Counted from the stretch's first letter, positions 1 through 8,866 are shown. The stretch is 64,000 nucleotides of DNA from a virus (IMGVR_UViG_3300050016_000116:1-64000), one strand, 5' to 3'. A program made the numbers and translations. The notes: a model not told the origin generated them from the sequence alone.

Positions 1-135
1 CACTCCTCGCCGCACTCGCCGCACTCGCCGCACTCGCCGCACTCCTCGCCGCACTCGCCGCACTCGCCGCACTCGCCGCACTCGCCGCACTCCTCGCCGC
101 ACTCGCCGCACTCGCCGCACTCGCCGCCGCACTCT
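1..135. repeat. 9-bp tandem repeat (CACTCGCCG unit)
   Basis: About 15 copies of CACTCGCCG, interrupted by CTC triplets, in phase with the minus-strand reading frame where each unit encodes Ser-Ala-Ala and each CTC adds Arg. This is a coding repeat that can expand or contract without breaking the frame. Confidence 0.9.
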
Positions 136-565
136 CATCAACTTTCTCTCCCTTCGTCAGTGGGATGAGAACATCGGCGCACTTCTTGATTGCATCCTTC
201 ACAAGAGGATGAACAATCCCGGGATTCACTTTCTCATCGGTCAGAAGCCAATGTAAGAATTGCCACCCGACTCGTGACAAGTCTGAACCGGGTTTGATTG
301 CAGTCATGAACCTGACTGGCCACGCTTTCGCTTTCCCATTGGGCAGTCCCTCGAAGATGCAATCTTCCAGACGCGCAAGCATCTGAGGGATTCCAAAGCG
401 GGATTCGTACTCGACGTGGTTGTTGGAGTGGATAGTGCAACCGACTGCACAACCCTTCCCCTTTTCCCAATACACCCCCTTGATGATCTCATCTGCTTCA
501 GCGTGTTTTCGGAGCTGTTTGATGATCTTCGTCTTCTCTGTTCGCTTCCCGTGGTACGCGATCAT
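1..565 (-). CDS. Ala/Ser-repeat hypothetical protein (cut by window edge)
   Basis: Read from the ATG at 565 on the minus strand, the frame stays open to base 1, so the C-terminus lies outside the window. The first ~147 residues are a normal globular sequence starting MIAYHGKRTEK and containing GCAVGCTIHSNN and LPNGKAKAWPVRF. The rest is a Ser-Ala-Ala repeat with occasional Arg, encoded by a 9-base tandem repeat at 1-135. I recall this head plus Ala/Ser-rich tail from uncharacterised phage and bacterial proteins, so the family is recognised but the function is not known. It is the only substantial minus-strand gene here and is divergent from the tail gene at 612. A GAGAGAGG ribosome site lies just upstream. 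Confidence 0.8.
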   Translation of the reverse strand, partial: MIAYHGKRTEKTKIIKQLRKHAEADEIIKGVYWEKGKGCAVGCTIHSNNHVEYESRFGIPQMLARLEDCIFEGLPNGKAKAWPVRFMTAIKPGSDLSRVGWQFLHWLLTDEKVNPGIVHPLVKDAIKKCADVLIPLTKGEKVDESAAASAASAASAARSAASAASAASAASAARSAASAASAASAARS

Positions 566-586
566 AGTTCTACCTCTCTCCGCAAC

Positions 587-595
587 GAGTGCCGT
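587..595 (-). promoter_or_regulatory. ACGGCACTC box, minus orientation
   Basis: The complement reads ACGGCACTC and lies 21 bases upstream of the start of the minus-strand gene at 565. It is the only box found on the minus strand, and it precedes the only substantial minus-strand gene. That suggests the box acts in the direction of transcription. Confidence 0.5.
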
Positions 596-611
596 CGTGT
601 AGACTCCGGGC

Positions 612-3236
612 ATGGCGCTCCCGGGAAAAGGTACGTTCTATCCAAGCTGCAAGATGCGGCTCACCATCCGCTTTGAGGAGTTCGGGGACGTCTCGAAGAT
701 TGCAGCTCCTCCCGCGCTAACGACCAAGGCGCTCAGTGGTCTCGGAGGGAACAGGAACACTCTACAGGTCATCGCAGATCCAGCGAACCCGGGAGCGCTC
801 CTGCTCAGTTCGAAAGGGCAGACCCAGGCGCAGCCGTCCACACAGCAGTCATCCTCTTCTGATGACCTCACCTTCGACGTCACGGTTATCCCGAAGACGT
901 TGGACTGGAGCCTGAACGGGATCCGGACCGCAGACCAAGTCACCGCCACCGTCCTCTTCACCGATCTCCCCATTGACCCGCGCACTGTCCGGTCTGTCGC
1001 GGTGGAGGTCTTCATGGGGACGGTCACCGAGGCGGACTGGAATGCAGGCATCCAGGGAAAGCGCCGTGACGGTCCCACCATCGCTGGACAAGGAGAGCCG
1101 CTCAACCTTCTCTCCGACCAGTACGTTGATGGGAATGGGGCTCAGCGCACCAACTCCCGCTTTCAAGGATGGGTCGACAAGTGGAGTGTCGACTTCAAGA
1201 AAGAGGAGTTCATCATCCACCTTGAATGCACGGACAACATACGTCTGTTCATCAACCAGGAGGCTTCCCCTTCCCACGTCATCTCGATGGCAGACCCACT
1301 CGACAAGGCAGTGGCGAACTACCTGGCGAACTTCCCCCAATTCAACGGGCTCTCCGTCCAGTACCTCCCGGTGAACACCGCTCCCCCCGTCCTGAAGAAC
1401 GTGCTCCTCAACACCGCGTTCCGCCCGAACCTTGGTCCTCAACCGACCGGGGGAGGCGCTACGACGCAGCGGATGAGTGTGTGGGACTACCTGACGGACG
1501 TGTGCCGATCCATCGGTCACTCGATTCGGATTGTTGGGACTCGGGTTGTCATCCAACCAGTTCGTTCACTCACATCGAGTGCGAGCACGCAGCGACCGGA
1601 CGATCCCTACCGCCCCAGGAACGTGGATGGGACCGACTACCCGTACCGCACGGTCATCTACGGGTGGAACGTCAAAGAGATGAAGATGTCGCGCCAGTAC
1701 GCGAAGAAGGCACCAACGAATGTGGAGGTGAGGTGCTTTCCGGGAGACACGATCGTTTCAGCCAGGGGCATCGAGCGCATCTACCGTCGTCCCTACTCGG
1801 GGATGATGGTAGCGGCCGACACGAAGGGGACCGGGACTCTCTCCGGAACCCCGAATCACCCAATACTCACCACGCGGGGGTGGGTTCCTCTTGGAGAACT
1901 CCAAGAGGGAGACCACCTTGTCGGCTGCTCTTTCGGTGAGCGGCGAAGCATCCGAGACCCATATGTAGATGCAGGACCAACCCAGCTTTCCAAGCTCTTC
2001 GCTGCGCTTTTGAATGTAGGAGCTGCGAAACGGGTTCGCACCACTGACGACGACTTCCACGGCGATGGGACGGAGACCGAGATCGACGTTGTAGATGTCG
2101 ACGGCTTGTTGGGGAACCGGCTTGAACCCGCGGGAGCGGAGCCACTTCTCCAGTCGCTTTTCTCCGAATCCAATGAGAGCTTTCGTTTTCTGAAGCGCCT
2201 TCGCGCGAGCTACGAGCGAACGGTGAACTTGGTCACGAGGAAGCTTCTTGCCGCGTACCGAGTCTTGAGCCGACTTGGCGATGTTTCGTTTTTCCTCCGT
2301 GGTCATGCGACTGAACCGCAGTTGGCTGGCATCGCAGAGTCCTCGCAACGGAACTCCGTTGCGCTTGAAGATGCGCCTGAAAGTGATCTCGGGGCGTCCT
2401 TCTACGCGCGAGATGGAAGTGATCGATTCCCCGGCGAGGTAACGTTTCACGAGGTCATCAAGATTCGGAAGTACGAGTGGTCGGGTCACGTCTACAACCT
2501 CCAGACTGCTTCTGAGTGGTACATCGCCGGGGGGATCATAACTCATAATTGTTACCAGACTGACCGCAAGGTCGTGATGGTGTCGCGCTGGCCCGCGAAC
2601 AACAAGACCTCTCCCAACGCCGGACGCCTCACGAGTCCCATCCCCGGCAACGCGCAGCCGGACAACAAGTGGACCGTGTTCAACGTCTCGGGCATCAAGG
2701 ACCAAGCGACGCTCGACACCATCGCGCAGTCCACCTACGAAGCTCTCGGACGTCAGGAGTTCGAAGTGGAGGTGGAGACGGACGATCTCACTTCCTTCGG
2801 TGGGGACAACACGGACCCGGACATCTTTGACATGACCGCGGGTGACACGTTCGAGGTCTTCACCCAGCGTGACAAGAACGAGCGCAGCTCTGTCACCTAC
2901 GCAGAGACGAAGCTCTCTGCTCTCTCACTCAACTCCGCGTACATGCAAACGCTCGGGTTCTCCGCGGAGTTCGCGAACCGCTACGCCAAGGCGTACACCA
3001 ACGCGGGCTTCCTCACGACGTTCCGACTCCGGAACATGAAGGTGCGGTGGTCGATCGAGGGAGGGGACGGAGGAGGCATCGCGTTCAGACTTCTCGGGGT
3101 GAACTACCTTGAGGTGAGGATGGACAAGAGCCTCCCTGCTGGTCAGGAGCCTGGTACGTCTGCTCCCACCGCTACTCCAGCGCTTCCTGCCAACAACCAA
3201 CCGCAGTCCACGAACCCGACGATCGAGTTTCCATGA
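612..3236 (+). CDS. Tail/baseplate hub-like protein interrupted by an intein
   Basis: 874 codons, of which residues 375-646 are an intein, leaving a ~602-residue mature protein. Just downstream are a spike protein, a gp25-like protein and a J-like protein, which is the usual place of a baseplate hub (late-control D / gp27 type). I infer hub from position and size; no diagnostic motif proves it. The C-terminal end is Pro/Thr/Asn-rich. The stop overlaps the ATG of the spike gene (ATGA). An alternative role is another tail structural protein. Confidence 0.7.
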   Translation: MALPGKGTFYPSCKMRLTIRFEEFGDVSKIAAPPALTTKALSGLGGNRNTLQVIADPANPGALLLSSKGQTQAQPSTQQSSSSDDLTFDVTVIPKTLDWSLNGIRTADQVTATVLFTDLPIDPRTVRSVAVEVFMGTVTEADWNAGIQGKRRDGPTIAGQGEPLNLLSDQYVDGNGAQRTNSRFQGWVDKWSVDFKKEEFIIHLECTDNIRLFINQEASPSHVISMADPLDKAVANYLANFPQFNGLSVQYLPVNTAPPVLKNVLLNTAFRPNLGPQPTGGGATTQRMSVWDYLTDVCRSIGHSIRIVGTRVVIQPVRSLTSSASTQRPDDPYRPRNVDGTDYPYRTVIYGWNVKEMKMSRQYAKKAPTNVEVRCFPGDTIVSARGIERIYRRPYSGMMVAADTKGTGTLSGTPNHPILTTRGWVPLGELQEGDHLVGCSFGERRSIRDPYVDAGPTQLSKLFAALLNVGAAKRVRTTDDDFHGDGTETEIDVVDVDGLLGNRLEPAGAEPLLQSLFSESNESFRFLKRLRASYERTVNLVTRKLLAAYRVLSRLGDVSFFLRGHATEPQLAGIAESSQRNSVALEDAPESDLGASFYARDGSDRFPGEVTFHEVIKIRKYEWSGHVYNLQTASEWYIAGGIITHNCYQTDRKVVMVSRWPANNKTSPNAGRLTSPIPGNAQPDNKWTVFNVSGIKDQATLDTIAQSTYEALGRQEFEVEVETDDLTSFGGDNTDPDIFDMTAGDTFEVFTQRDKNERSSVTYAETKLSALSLNSAYMQTLGFSAEFANRYAKAYTNAGFLTTFRLRNMKVRWSIEGGDGGGIAFRLLGVNYLEVRMDKSLPAGQEPGTSAPTATPALPANNQPQSTNPTIEFP
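1734..2549 (+). other. Intein in the tail hub-like protein
   Basis: 272 residues. Block A begins Cys-Phe-Pro-Gly-Asp-Thr-Ile-Val. Block B is Gly-Thr-Pro-Asn-His-Pro-Ile-Leu, with the His codon at 1857-1859. Blocks F/G read HVYNLQTASEWYIAGG and end Thr-His-Asn, followed by extein Cys (TGT at 2550). These are the standard class 1 splicing residues (C1, TxxH, HN, C+1). Between the Hint halves the sense strand has no endonuclease motif; the endonuclease is on the opposite strand. Confidence 0.93.
1758..2546 (-). CDS. Antisense Vsr/EDxHD-type homing endonuclease inside the intein
   Basis: 262 codons from the ATG at 2546, covering nearly the whole intein on the other strand, with codons in register with the sense codons. 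Residues ~30-70 look like the helix-turn-helix head of this family (YLAGESITSISR, GVPLRG, RMTTEEKR). Residues ~129-197 are the Vsr-like nuclease core (EKRLEKWLRSRGF, PQQAVDIYNVDL, IAVEV, GWSCIYIWV). The end of the fold, EYWVIRGSGE, is the exact complement of intein block B. Where relatives usually have a Trp-His after the AVE strand, this one has Asn-Pro-Phe, so activity is uncertain. No ribosome site is visible before the ATG; other starts are possible. Confidence 0.75.
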   Translation of the reverse strand: MSYDPPGDVPLRSSLEVVDVTRPLVLPNLDDLVKRYLAGESITSISRVEGRPEITFRRIFKRNGVPLRGLCDASQLRFSRMTTEEKRNIAKSAQDSVRGKKLPRDQVHRSLVARAKALQKTKALIGFGEKRLEKWLRSRGFKPVPQQAVDIYNVDLGLRPIAVEVVVSGANPFRSSYIQKRSEELGKLGWSCIYIWVSDASPLTERAADKVVSLLEFSKRNPPPRGEYWVIRGSGESPGPLRVGRYHHPRVGTTVDALDAPG

Positions 3237-4300
3237 ACCTCTCCGAGATGGACATCGCATCCCTTCGGGACCTCTTCTCGGGTCCTGGAGTGGATACGCG
3301 TTCGTGGCTGGAGTACGGGCAGGTTCAACCCGACAGCGGGGACTCGCACTCGGTCCGCTTCAACGATGAGGACGGCAACCCTCTGCCCCAGGGGGTCATG
3401 GTGGACGTGAAGCTCCAACCGGGAGGGATCATCCTTCCTTGCCGGGTTGGAGGACATCTAGCGGGCACGGGTGAGGCTGAGTATTCGCCATTCGGTCCTG
3501 GTGACGAAGTGCTTGTGGCGATTCCTTCGGGGGACGAGCGCCAGGGAGGGGTCATCATCTCCCGGCTCACGAATACCTACGACACGTTCCCGCGTCAGGT
3601 CGCTGGGCAGGATGTCACACTCAACAACGTCACCTTCAAGCGGCTCAAGACCCCCTACATCCTGGAGACAGCGGCTTCCTATCTCGTGCGCTCAGCGCTC
3701 ACGGGCGCGCAGCTCGCGATGGACGCATCGGGCAACCTCTTCTTCTCCGATGGGGAAGGGTCACTGCTCTCGATCTCGCAGAGCGTCATCACTCTCCAGA
3801 CCCCGAAGGGGGAAGCGCTTCTCCAGATCGATCCAGTCGGGTTCAGCGTCGCTCTCCAGTCGAATGCAACGAGCCTTGTGCTCGATGACGCGAACGGGTC
3901 TAACTTCCTCTCCGGCAACACCCTCTCGATCGGAACACTCGGGATCAATCCAGGGCAGCACGCGGTTACGCTCGAACAGGTGCTCGGTATCATCGCGAAC
4001 ACGATCTGCATGCTCGGGAACACTCTCGCCTTCGACCAGCTCGGACCGTACGCTTCGGCCGCGTGGAGTGCGGGCGCGCCCGCACTCCTCACCGCGATCT
4101 TTGCGGGCGTGATACCGGGCTGCGTCCTACCGACCCCCGTTGGGACGGGGGGTCTCCCAGGTGGGCTCCTCGATGCGCTCGGGTTGGCAGTGCTTCTTCC
4201 CGTTGCGCTCGGGCAACCAGATCTGCACGGTCCCGACAAGCCGATTCCCGTTCCTGCACCCTTCGCTCCCGGACTTGGGCGCGGGGGTCTGTTCATTTAG
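3233..4300 (+). CDS. Baseplate spike / gpV-gp45-like protein
   Basis: 355 residues. Residues ~60-125 contain the OB-fold signature of tail-spike proteins (FGPGDEVLVAIPSGDERQGG then VIISRLTN). They are followed by a repetitive beta-rich stretch (SGNLFFSDGEGS, LQTPKGEALLQI) typical of a trimeric beta-helix shaft. The C-terminus is hydrophobic and Pro/Gly-rich. The family punctures the outer layer of the cell during tail contraction. The start overlaps the upstream stop by four bases. Confidence 0.75.
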   Translation: MNLSEMDIASLRDLFSGPGVDTRSWLEYGQVQPDSGDSHSVRFNDEDGNPLPQGVMVDVKLQPGGIILPCRVGGHLAGTGEAEYSPFGPGDEVLVAIPSGDERQGGVIISRLTNTYDTFPRQVAGQDVTLNNVTFKRLKTPYILETAASYLVRSALTGAQLAMDASGNLFFSDGEGSLLSISQSVITLQTPKGEALLQIDPVGFSVALQSNATSLVLDDANGSNFLSGNTLSIGTLGINPGQHAVTLEQVLGIIANTICMLGNTLAFDQLGPYASAAWSAGAPALLTAIFAGVIPGCVLPTPVGTGGLPGGLLDALGLAVLLPVALGQPDLHGPDKPIPVPAPFAPGLGRGGLFI

Positions 4301-4334
4301 TGAAGCGGCTAGGATCATTCGCTACATTCGTCTG

Positions 4335-4676
4335 GTGCCCCAATTCCAACTAGGCGTCACCCCTCCTCCGCTTCCCGTTCTCCCGGTCAATCTCGGAGGA
4401 GGGGACTTCAACGTTGGGGTGAGCTTGTTGCCACCCCCCATCGTGCTCCCCTGTGGGTTCACGATCGCGCTTCCCAAGATCGTCTTGGGGCTCAACCTCG
4501 GTCTTCTGCTCAAGCTCCTTCTCGGGCTCCAGCTCCCCTCGTTCTTCTTCGCGTTCTCAATCTCCTGCGACCTCTCGAACCCCATCAACATCACCGCGGG
4601 GTTGAGTCTTCCGTTCGGGGGTGGGAGAGTTCCAAACGCGCCTCCCGATCCAGATCTCGATGACAGCTTCCCCTGA
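4335..4676 (+). CDS. Small hydrophobic Pro/Leu-rich tail-module protein
   Basis: About 113 residues if started at the GTG at 4335 (VPQFQLGVTPPP). The frame is open further upstream, but that part overlaps the spike gene and is not protein-like. Contents are a Pro-rich head, a Leu/Phe-rich middle (LGLNLGLLLKLLLGLQLP) and a Gly/Pro-rich acidic tail. Function is unknown; its place between spike and gp25-like genes suggests a baseplate tip or tail component. The start is uncertain because no clear ribosome site is near. Confidence 0.5.
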   Translation: MPQFQLGVTPPPLPVLPVNLGGGDFNVGVSLLPPPIVLPCGFTIALPKIVLGLNLGLLLKLLLGLQLPSFFFAFSISCDLSNPINITAGLSLPFGGGRVPNAPPDPDLDDSFP

Positions 4677-4680
4677 CATT

Positions 4681-4700
4681 GGCAAAGCGCTTTTCGAATC
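4681..4700. repeat. AAAGCGCTTT palindrome, hybrid copy
   Basis: Left arm of the GGC type and right arm of the TTCGAATC type around the common core at 4684-4693. It lies 9 bases before the TTG start of the next gene. Confidence 0.8.
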
Positions 4701-4709
4701 GAGGACAAC

Positions 4710-5648
4710 TTGGGCAATCTCGCACTGACGATCGGATTCGGCGCAGAACCGTGGGGAGACGGACCCTCGGGATGGGGCAGTCCCGTCCCCACCGACAACC
4801 TGGAACTACTCTCGGCAGTAGCGATCCGTGAGAACGTCTTCCAGCTCACATTCTCGCTGCCCATCTACCTCTCGGGATTGCTCGACCTCCCGGATGGATC
4901 AATCCCATCGAAGTACGCAATCGCGGCGATCAACACGACAGGACTCGATGGGAACCGGGTGCGCCCGGTCACTGCGGTCAACGTGGCCTACGCGCAGCCC
5001 ATCTCAGCCGGGGGAGACCTTCCGAACGGAGCGACGTACGGAGCAGTGCTCGACGTGACCACGGACCGGCCAATGAGCCCGTACCCGTGCCAGTACCAGA
5101 TCACGCTCACGAACCTGTTCGACACGACTCTCGCATCTGCACTCGACCCACTGAACTCCTCCCTCGCAGTGCTCGCGGTGTGGAGGCAGTTCGTCCCTCC
5201 CCAAGTGCAGCTCCCGACACCTACGCGTGACTTCGCCAACCCGCAGACCCTCTCCGCGGTGCTTGACCCTCTCCCGAACCCAGGCAACCCCCTCAACCTC
5301 GGCATCTTCCCGGTCGCGGATGGGGACTACGCCCTGGACCAGGGACTCGTGAGCTACAAGAAGCGTGTCTTTCGTCGGCTCGTCACGAAGCCAGGTGGGT
5401 TCCTGCATCTCGGACAGAGCTACGGGGTTGGGATCGGGCTCCACGGAAAGCAGCTTGCGAAGCCGTCCACACGCAACTCTCTCGCTTCGAACGCGGAGAG
5501 TCAGATCGGACAGGAGCCGGAGACAGAAGCTTGCACCGTGAACGCAGTGGTCGATGCGAATGCTCCGGGACTCACACGATTCGTCATCCTCGCGAAGACC
5601 AAAGGCGGACAGGTCTCGAAGTTCACGGCTGCATTCCCTCCCCCGTAG
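4710..5648 (+). CDS. Baseplate protein with gp25-like C-terminal region
   Basis: 312 residues from a TTG start. The N-terminal ~200 residues are beta-rich and unrecognised. Residues ~210-310 contain YKKRVFRRLVTKPGGFLHL, GYG-like YGVGIGLHG and EPETEACTVNAVVDA. This resembles the gp25/W baseplate wedge arrangement, where a tract of RR...PGxF.h...YG is followed by EPRV. Assignment rests on this similarity plus the adjacent J-like gene. Confidence 0.5.
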   Translation: MGNLALTIGFGAEPWGDGPSGWGSPVPTDNLELLSAVAIRENVFQLTFSLPIYLSGLLDLPDGSIPSKYAIAAINTTGLDGNRVRPVTAVNVAYAQPISAGGDLPNGATYGAVLDVTTDRPMSPYPCQYQITLTNLFDTTLASALDPLNSSLAVLAVWRQFVPPQVQLPTPTRDFANPQTLSAVLDPLPNPGNPLNLGIFPVADGDYALDQGLVSYKKRVFRRLVTKPGGFLHLGQSYGVGIGLHGKQLAKPSTRNSLASNAESQIGQEPETEACTVNAVVDANAPGLTRFVILAKTKGGQVSKFTAAFPPP

Positions 5649-5656
5649 CAGTGACG

Positions 5657-5673
5657 CTCTACCGCTGGTAGAG
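5657..5673. terminator. Short hairpin after the gp25-like gene
   Basis: Perfect 7-bp stem CTCTACC/GGTAGAG with a 3-base loop, just after the stop at 5648. There is no T-tract, so it may be a processing or stability hairpin rather than a terminator. Confidence 0.35.
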
Positions 5674-5747
5674 TCTGCGAATGATGGACTCAGCTACTAC
5701 CTCCACTTGGAGTGGTGAGAATCTTCATTGGGGAAAGGTATAGTCGA

Positions 5748-6917
5748 GTGGACCTCCCCTCGCGTCTCACTTTGTACAGCATTGGGCGGGACTACATCGT
5801 ATCGAGGAACACGAAGATCGACCCGGGGCAGGTCGATGTCCTCGGATCGGATGCCAACGTCTTCGTCGGTTCCAACTCCGTCATCGGTGCATCGATCGTC
5901 CGCCAGCTCGGGTACGCGGCAGCGCGGATGTTCCTCGATGGGGCGGTGGGGGACGATCTTGATCGTCTCGCGTTCGATCGCTACGGGATGACCAGGAAGG
6001 GAGCGAGCGCGGCTCTCGGTTCTGTCTCGTTCACGCGCCCTACCTTCGGAGCGGGCGGTGGAAGTCTTCTCGTAGGGACCATTCTCCAGACGCTCACGGG
6101 GGTTCAGTACATCACGACCACCGCAGCGACATTCGGACCGACCGATCTCGGGACTCCGACCGCGAACGTGCGCGCGGTCCAGGCAGGGAAGGCGTCTCAG
6201 GTCGGCATCAACTCGATCACGAAGATCATCCCATCTCCCGCTGCACCCCTCTTCGACCCGTCGATCATCGTCACTAATCCCCTCGCGACAGCAGGCGGGG
6301 AGGACACGGAGAATGACGACATCTTCCGGGCGCGCATCCGCAACTTCTGGAACACGGCGCGCCGCGGTGTCCTCTCTGCGATCGAGTTCGGCGCGACGAG
6401 TGTGCCCGGTGTCGTCTCAGCGCAGGCGTTCGAGTTCTTCACCGGGGGAGGGTTCCCAGCTCGAATCGTGGCGCTCTACATCGCGGATTCGAGCGGAGTA
6501 GCAAGTCAGGCGCTCGCAGCGCTCGTAGATGCGTCCCTTCAGGACTTCCGTGCAGCGGGCATCACTGTCCTCATCTTCACCAGTCTCCCATTCATCGTGA
6601 GCGTGCAGCTCAAGCTCGCATTCGAGACTGGCGTGGACACCATCACCCTTTCCAACACCATCCTCGCGGCGGTGGTCAGCTTCATCAACTCCATCCCCGT
6701 CAACTCTCCGCTCTACCTGAACCAACTCGGCGCAGTGCTCGCGCGGTTCGTCTCTCTCGGGCTTGTGCCTGGTGACTCGTCTGTCGTCTCTCCGGTGGGA
6801 GACGTCTTCCCGACTCCCGGTCAGACCATTCGCGCGACTCCCCAGAGCGTCACGTTGGCTCCCACGAGTACAGCTCAACCCAGGTCTCTTCTGCTCAGAG
6901 CTTCGCGGCTCATCTGA
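5748..6917 (+). CDS. Baseplate J-like protein
   Basis: About 389 residues. The order of sequence features fits the J / gp47 / gp6 wedge family: GDDLDRLAFDRYGMTRKGA near the N-terminus, GEDTENDDIFRARIRNFW in the middle, then ARRGVLSAIEFGATSVPGV and a beta-rich C-terminal part. I prefer the GTG at 5748 because GGGGAAAGG lies 9 bases upstream; GTG codons at 5712 and 5715 are also in frame. It overlaps the next gene by one base (TGATG). Confidence 0.85.
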   Translation: MDLPSRLTLYSIGRDYIVSRNTKIDPGQVDVLGSDANVFVGSNSVIGASIVRQLGYAAARMFLDGAVGDDLDRLAFDRYGMTRKGASAALGSVSFTRPTFGAGGGSLLVGTILQTLTGVQYITTTAATFGPTDLGTPTANVRAVQAGKASQVGINSITKIIPSPAAPLFDPSIIVTNPLATAGGEDTENDDIFRARIRNFWNTARRGVLSAIEFGATSVPGVVSAQAFEFFTGGGFPARIVALYIADSSGVASQALAALVDASLQDFRAAGITVLIFTSLPFIVSVQLKLAFETGVDTITLSNTILAAVVSFINSIPVNSPLYLNQLGAVLARFVSLGLVPGDSSVVSPVGDVFPTPGQTIRATPQSVTLAPTSTAQPRSLLLRASRLI

Positions 6918-8854
6918 TGAGCGTCACATCGGGACCTCTCAGCGTTGCTGACTTGCTTGCGATCTGGACGCAGGCAGTAGACGAAAGCTATGCGCAGCCG
7001 TTCCTTGCAGTGGGAGAGGGGAACGGACTCGAAGCGTACACGCAGGCATTCGCGCAATACGCGCGCATCAGCACTGCAATCGATGTCACGACGCAAGCGT
7101 GCTTCACGCTCCCCTGGAGTGGGCAGACGAACCTTCCCGCATCAGGAGCCAACCTATCCACCGTCACGCTCACCTTCCAGCGCTCGAAGCGCATGGACCA
7201 ACCGCTCATCCTCTCTGCGGGCACGGTCTTCTACGATGAACAGGTGAACGACTGGAGCGAGACGGGAAGTGTCCCCGTGCTCAGCGGGCTCCGGTACACC
7301 CTCCAACAGGATCTCGTCTTCCAACCGGGGGACATGGGCCCGCTCACCGCGGTCGCTCAGGCAGAGAAAGCTGGCTACAGCTACAACAACCCGCTTCCTG
7401 GAGCGATCCGTGTGGTCGACCAGGAAGGGACTCAGTTCACGAACATCGATGCGACGGTGCTCGTGCAGGTTCCTGTCGCGGTTGACCCGGGGAGCATGAG
7501 TTTCTTCCAGCTCCAAGTCTTCAACGCGCCCGACGTCGTCATCCCAGCGCACGTTGGGCAATACTTCCAATTCACGTCGGGTGTGAACGCGGGACCGACC
7601 ATCTACCACGCGATCGGGTACGTGCCTCCGAACCCACCCGCGAATGGAGGCACCCTCACCTTCGAGTCCTTGGTTACGATCGTGAGTCACTTCACCACGG
7701 GGACGTTCGTTCCAGGGGAAGTGGTGCAGGTCAACGGTCCCATCATCGGGAGCATCGCGGGGTATCTGCTCTATCGTGGCGGGTACGTCCTCAATGGGAA
7801 CTTCACTGCGACGTACGCAGTGCGGTGCGGAACATTGGGGACGACAGACACTCTCCAAGGACTGACGAGTGGAGCGACGGGAAACGTCACCTCGATCCTC
7901 ACAACCCCTTTGGCGGGAGAGACGAGTGACGCAACCTGGGTCATCCTTGATTGGATTCAAGACCTCGGACTCACGGTCACGAACAAGCAGCAACCAACCG
8001 GGGGAACGTTCCCGATGCTCGACGGGATCGGGATCGACAAGAATCTCCCACGTCAGTTCGGGGAGATGGATCCTGGGTACCGCACACGCATCTCTCGAAT
8101 CGCCGATGTCGTTTCCCCCAACGCGATTCGCAGATCTCTCAACCAGACACTTGGGGCGATTCCCTGGTGCTTTCGGGAAGTGGGGTATCCCCTCCTCCCG
8201 GGGTTCTTCTATGATCACGACTTCTACGACTACGATGCAGTGTTGTTCACCCCCACACTTCTCGGGTTCGCAGGGTTCCTCAATGGGGAAAAGGTTTTCC
8301 AGACCCAAGCAGGTGGACAGGTAGCAGTCGGGCGTGCGCTCAACCGAGCAGAGCAGATTGCTCACGCCGGCGTGAGCACGGGCATCCTCAACAACGTGTT
8401 CTACATCCCCGGTGCAGCAGGGACGACGGGTGTGCCCAACATCAACGAGTTCATCGGGGTTGCGAACATCTGGACAACTCCCTTCGTGACCGGACTTCCT
8501 TGTATTGGGAAGGTGAGCGGGACCTCCACCACCCCGGCATCTCTCGCGGGAGGTATCTCGGTCATCCCAACGAATCGTTGGCGTGTGTACCTCGACTATC
8601 TCCGGTTCAGAGCCTACTTCCTCGTCTCTCTACCGCGCCTGGGAGCAGGAGACTTTGGGTTCTTCTACGGCGCTGGGAATGGGTCGTACGGGCTACTCAA
8701 CTTCTACGATCTCCCAGGAGCGCTCAACGACTTCTACGACGGGTTCCCCGTCACTGTCGCCACGCTCTACCGAAACGTCTACAACGCGATAGACAAGATT
8801 CGAGCAAGTGGCGTGTACTTCGAGTTCGCCCCGGCAGATTCCCCGTGCGTGTGA
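6917..8854 (+). CDS. Large baseplate/tail protein
   Basis: 645 residues, not recognised by motif. It is beta-rich with many Gly/Pro/Asn turns. It includes GYRTRISRIADVVSPNAIRR, reminiscent of the middle of J-like wedge proteins, and a Tyr/Asp/Phe-rich stretch (YDHDFYDYD). Directly downstream of the J-like gene and coupled to it, it is probably a second wedge or a tail-fibre attachment protein. Confidence 0.6.
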   Translation: MSVTSGPLSVADLLAIWTQAVDESYAQPFLAVGEGNGLEAYTQAFAQYARISTAIDVTTQACFTLPWSGQTNLPASGANLSTVTLTFQRSKRMDQPLILSAGTVFYDEQVNDWSETGSVPVLSGLRYTLQQDLVFQPGDMGPLTAVAQAEKAGYSYNNPLPGAIRVVDQEGTQFTNIDATVLVQVPVAVDPGSMSFFQLQVFNAPDVVIPAHVGQYFQFTSGVNAGPTIYHAIGYVPPNPPANGGTLTFESLVTIVSHFTTGTFVPGEVVQVNGPIIGSIAGYLLYRGGYVLNGNFTATYAVRCGTLGTTDTLQGLTSGATGNVTSILTTPLAGETSDATWVILDWIQDLGLTVTNKQQPTGGTFPMLDGIGIDKNLPRQFGEMDPGYRTRISRIADVVSPNAIRRSLNQTLGAIPWCFREVGYPLLPGFFYDHDFYDYDAVLFTPTLLGFAGFLNGEKVFQTQAGGQVAVGRALNRAEQIAHAGVSTGILNNVFYIPGAAGTTGVPNINEFIGVANIWTTPFVTGLPCIGKVSGTSTTPASLAGGISVIPTNRWRVYLDYLRFRAYFLVSLPRLGAGDFGFFYGAGNGSYGLLNFYDLPGALNDFYDGFPVTVATLYRNVYNAIDKIRASGVYFEFAPADSPCV

Positions 8855-8866
8855 AAGGATAGGACC

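Noticed and set aside
1-135. CRISPR-like array at the left edge
   Set aside because: The 9-bp repeats are contiguous with no spacers and are in frame with a protein; it is a coding tandem repeat.
5702-5714. Hairpin CCACT/AGTGG as a start-codon lock for the J-like gene
   Set aside because: The better start (5748, with its own ribosome site) is downstream and outside this weak 5-bp stem.
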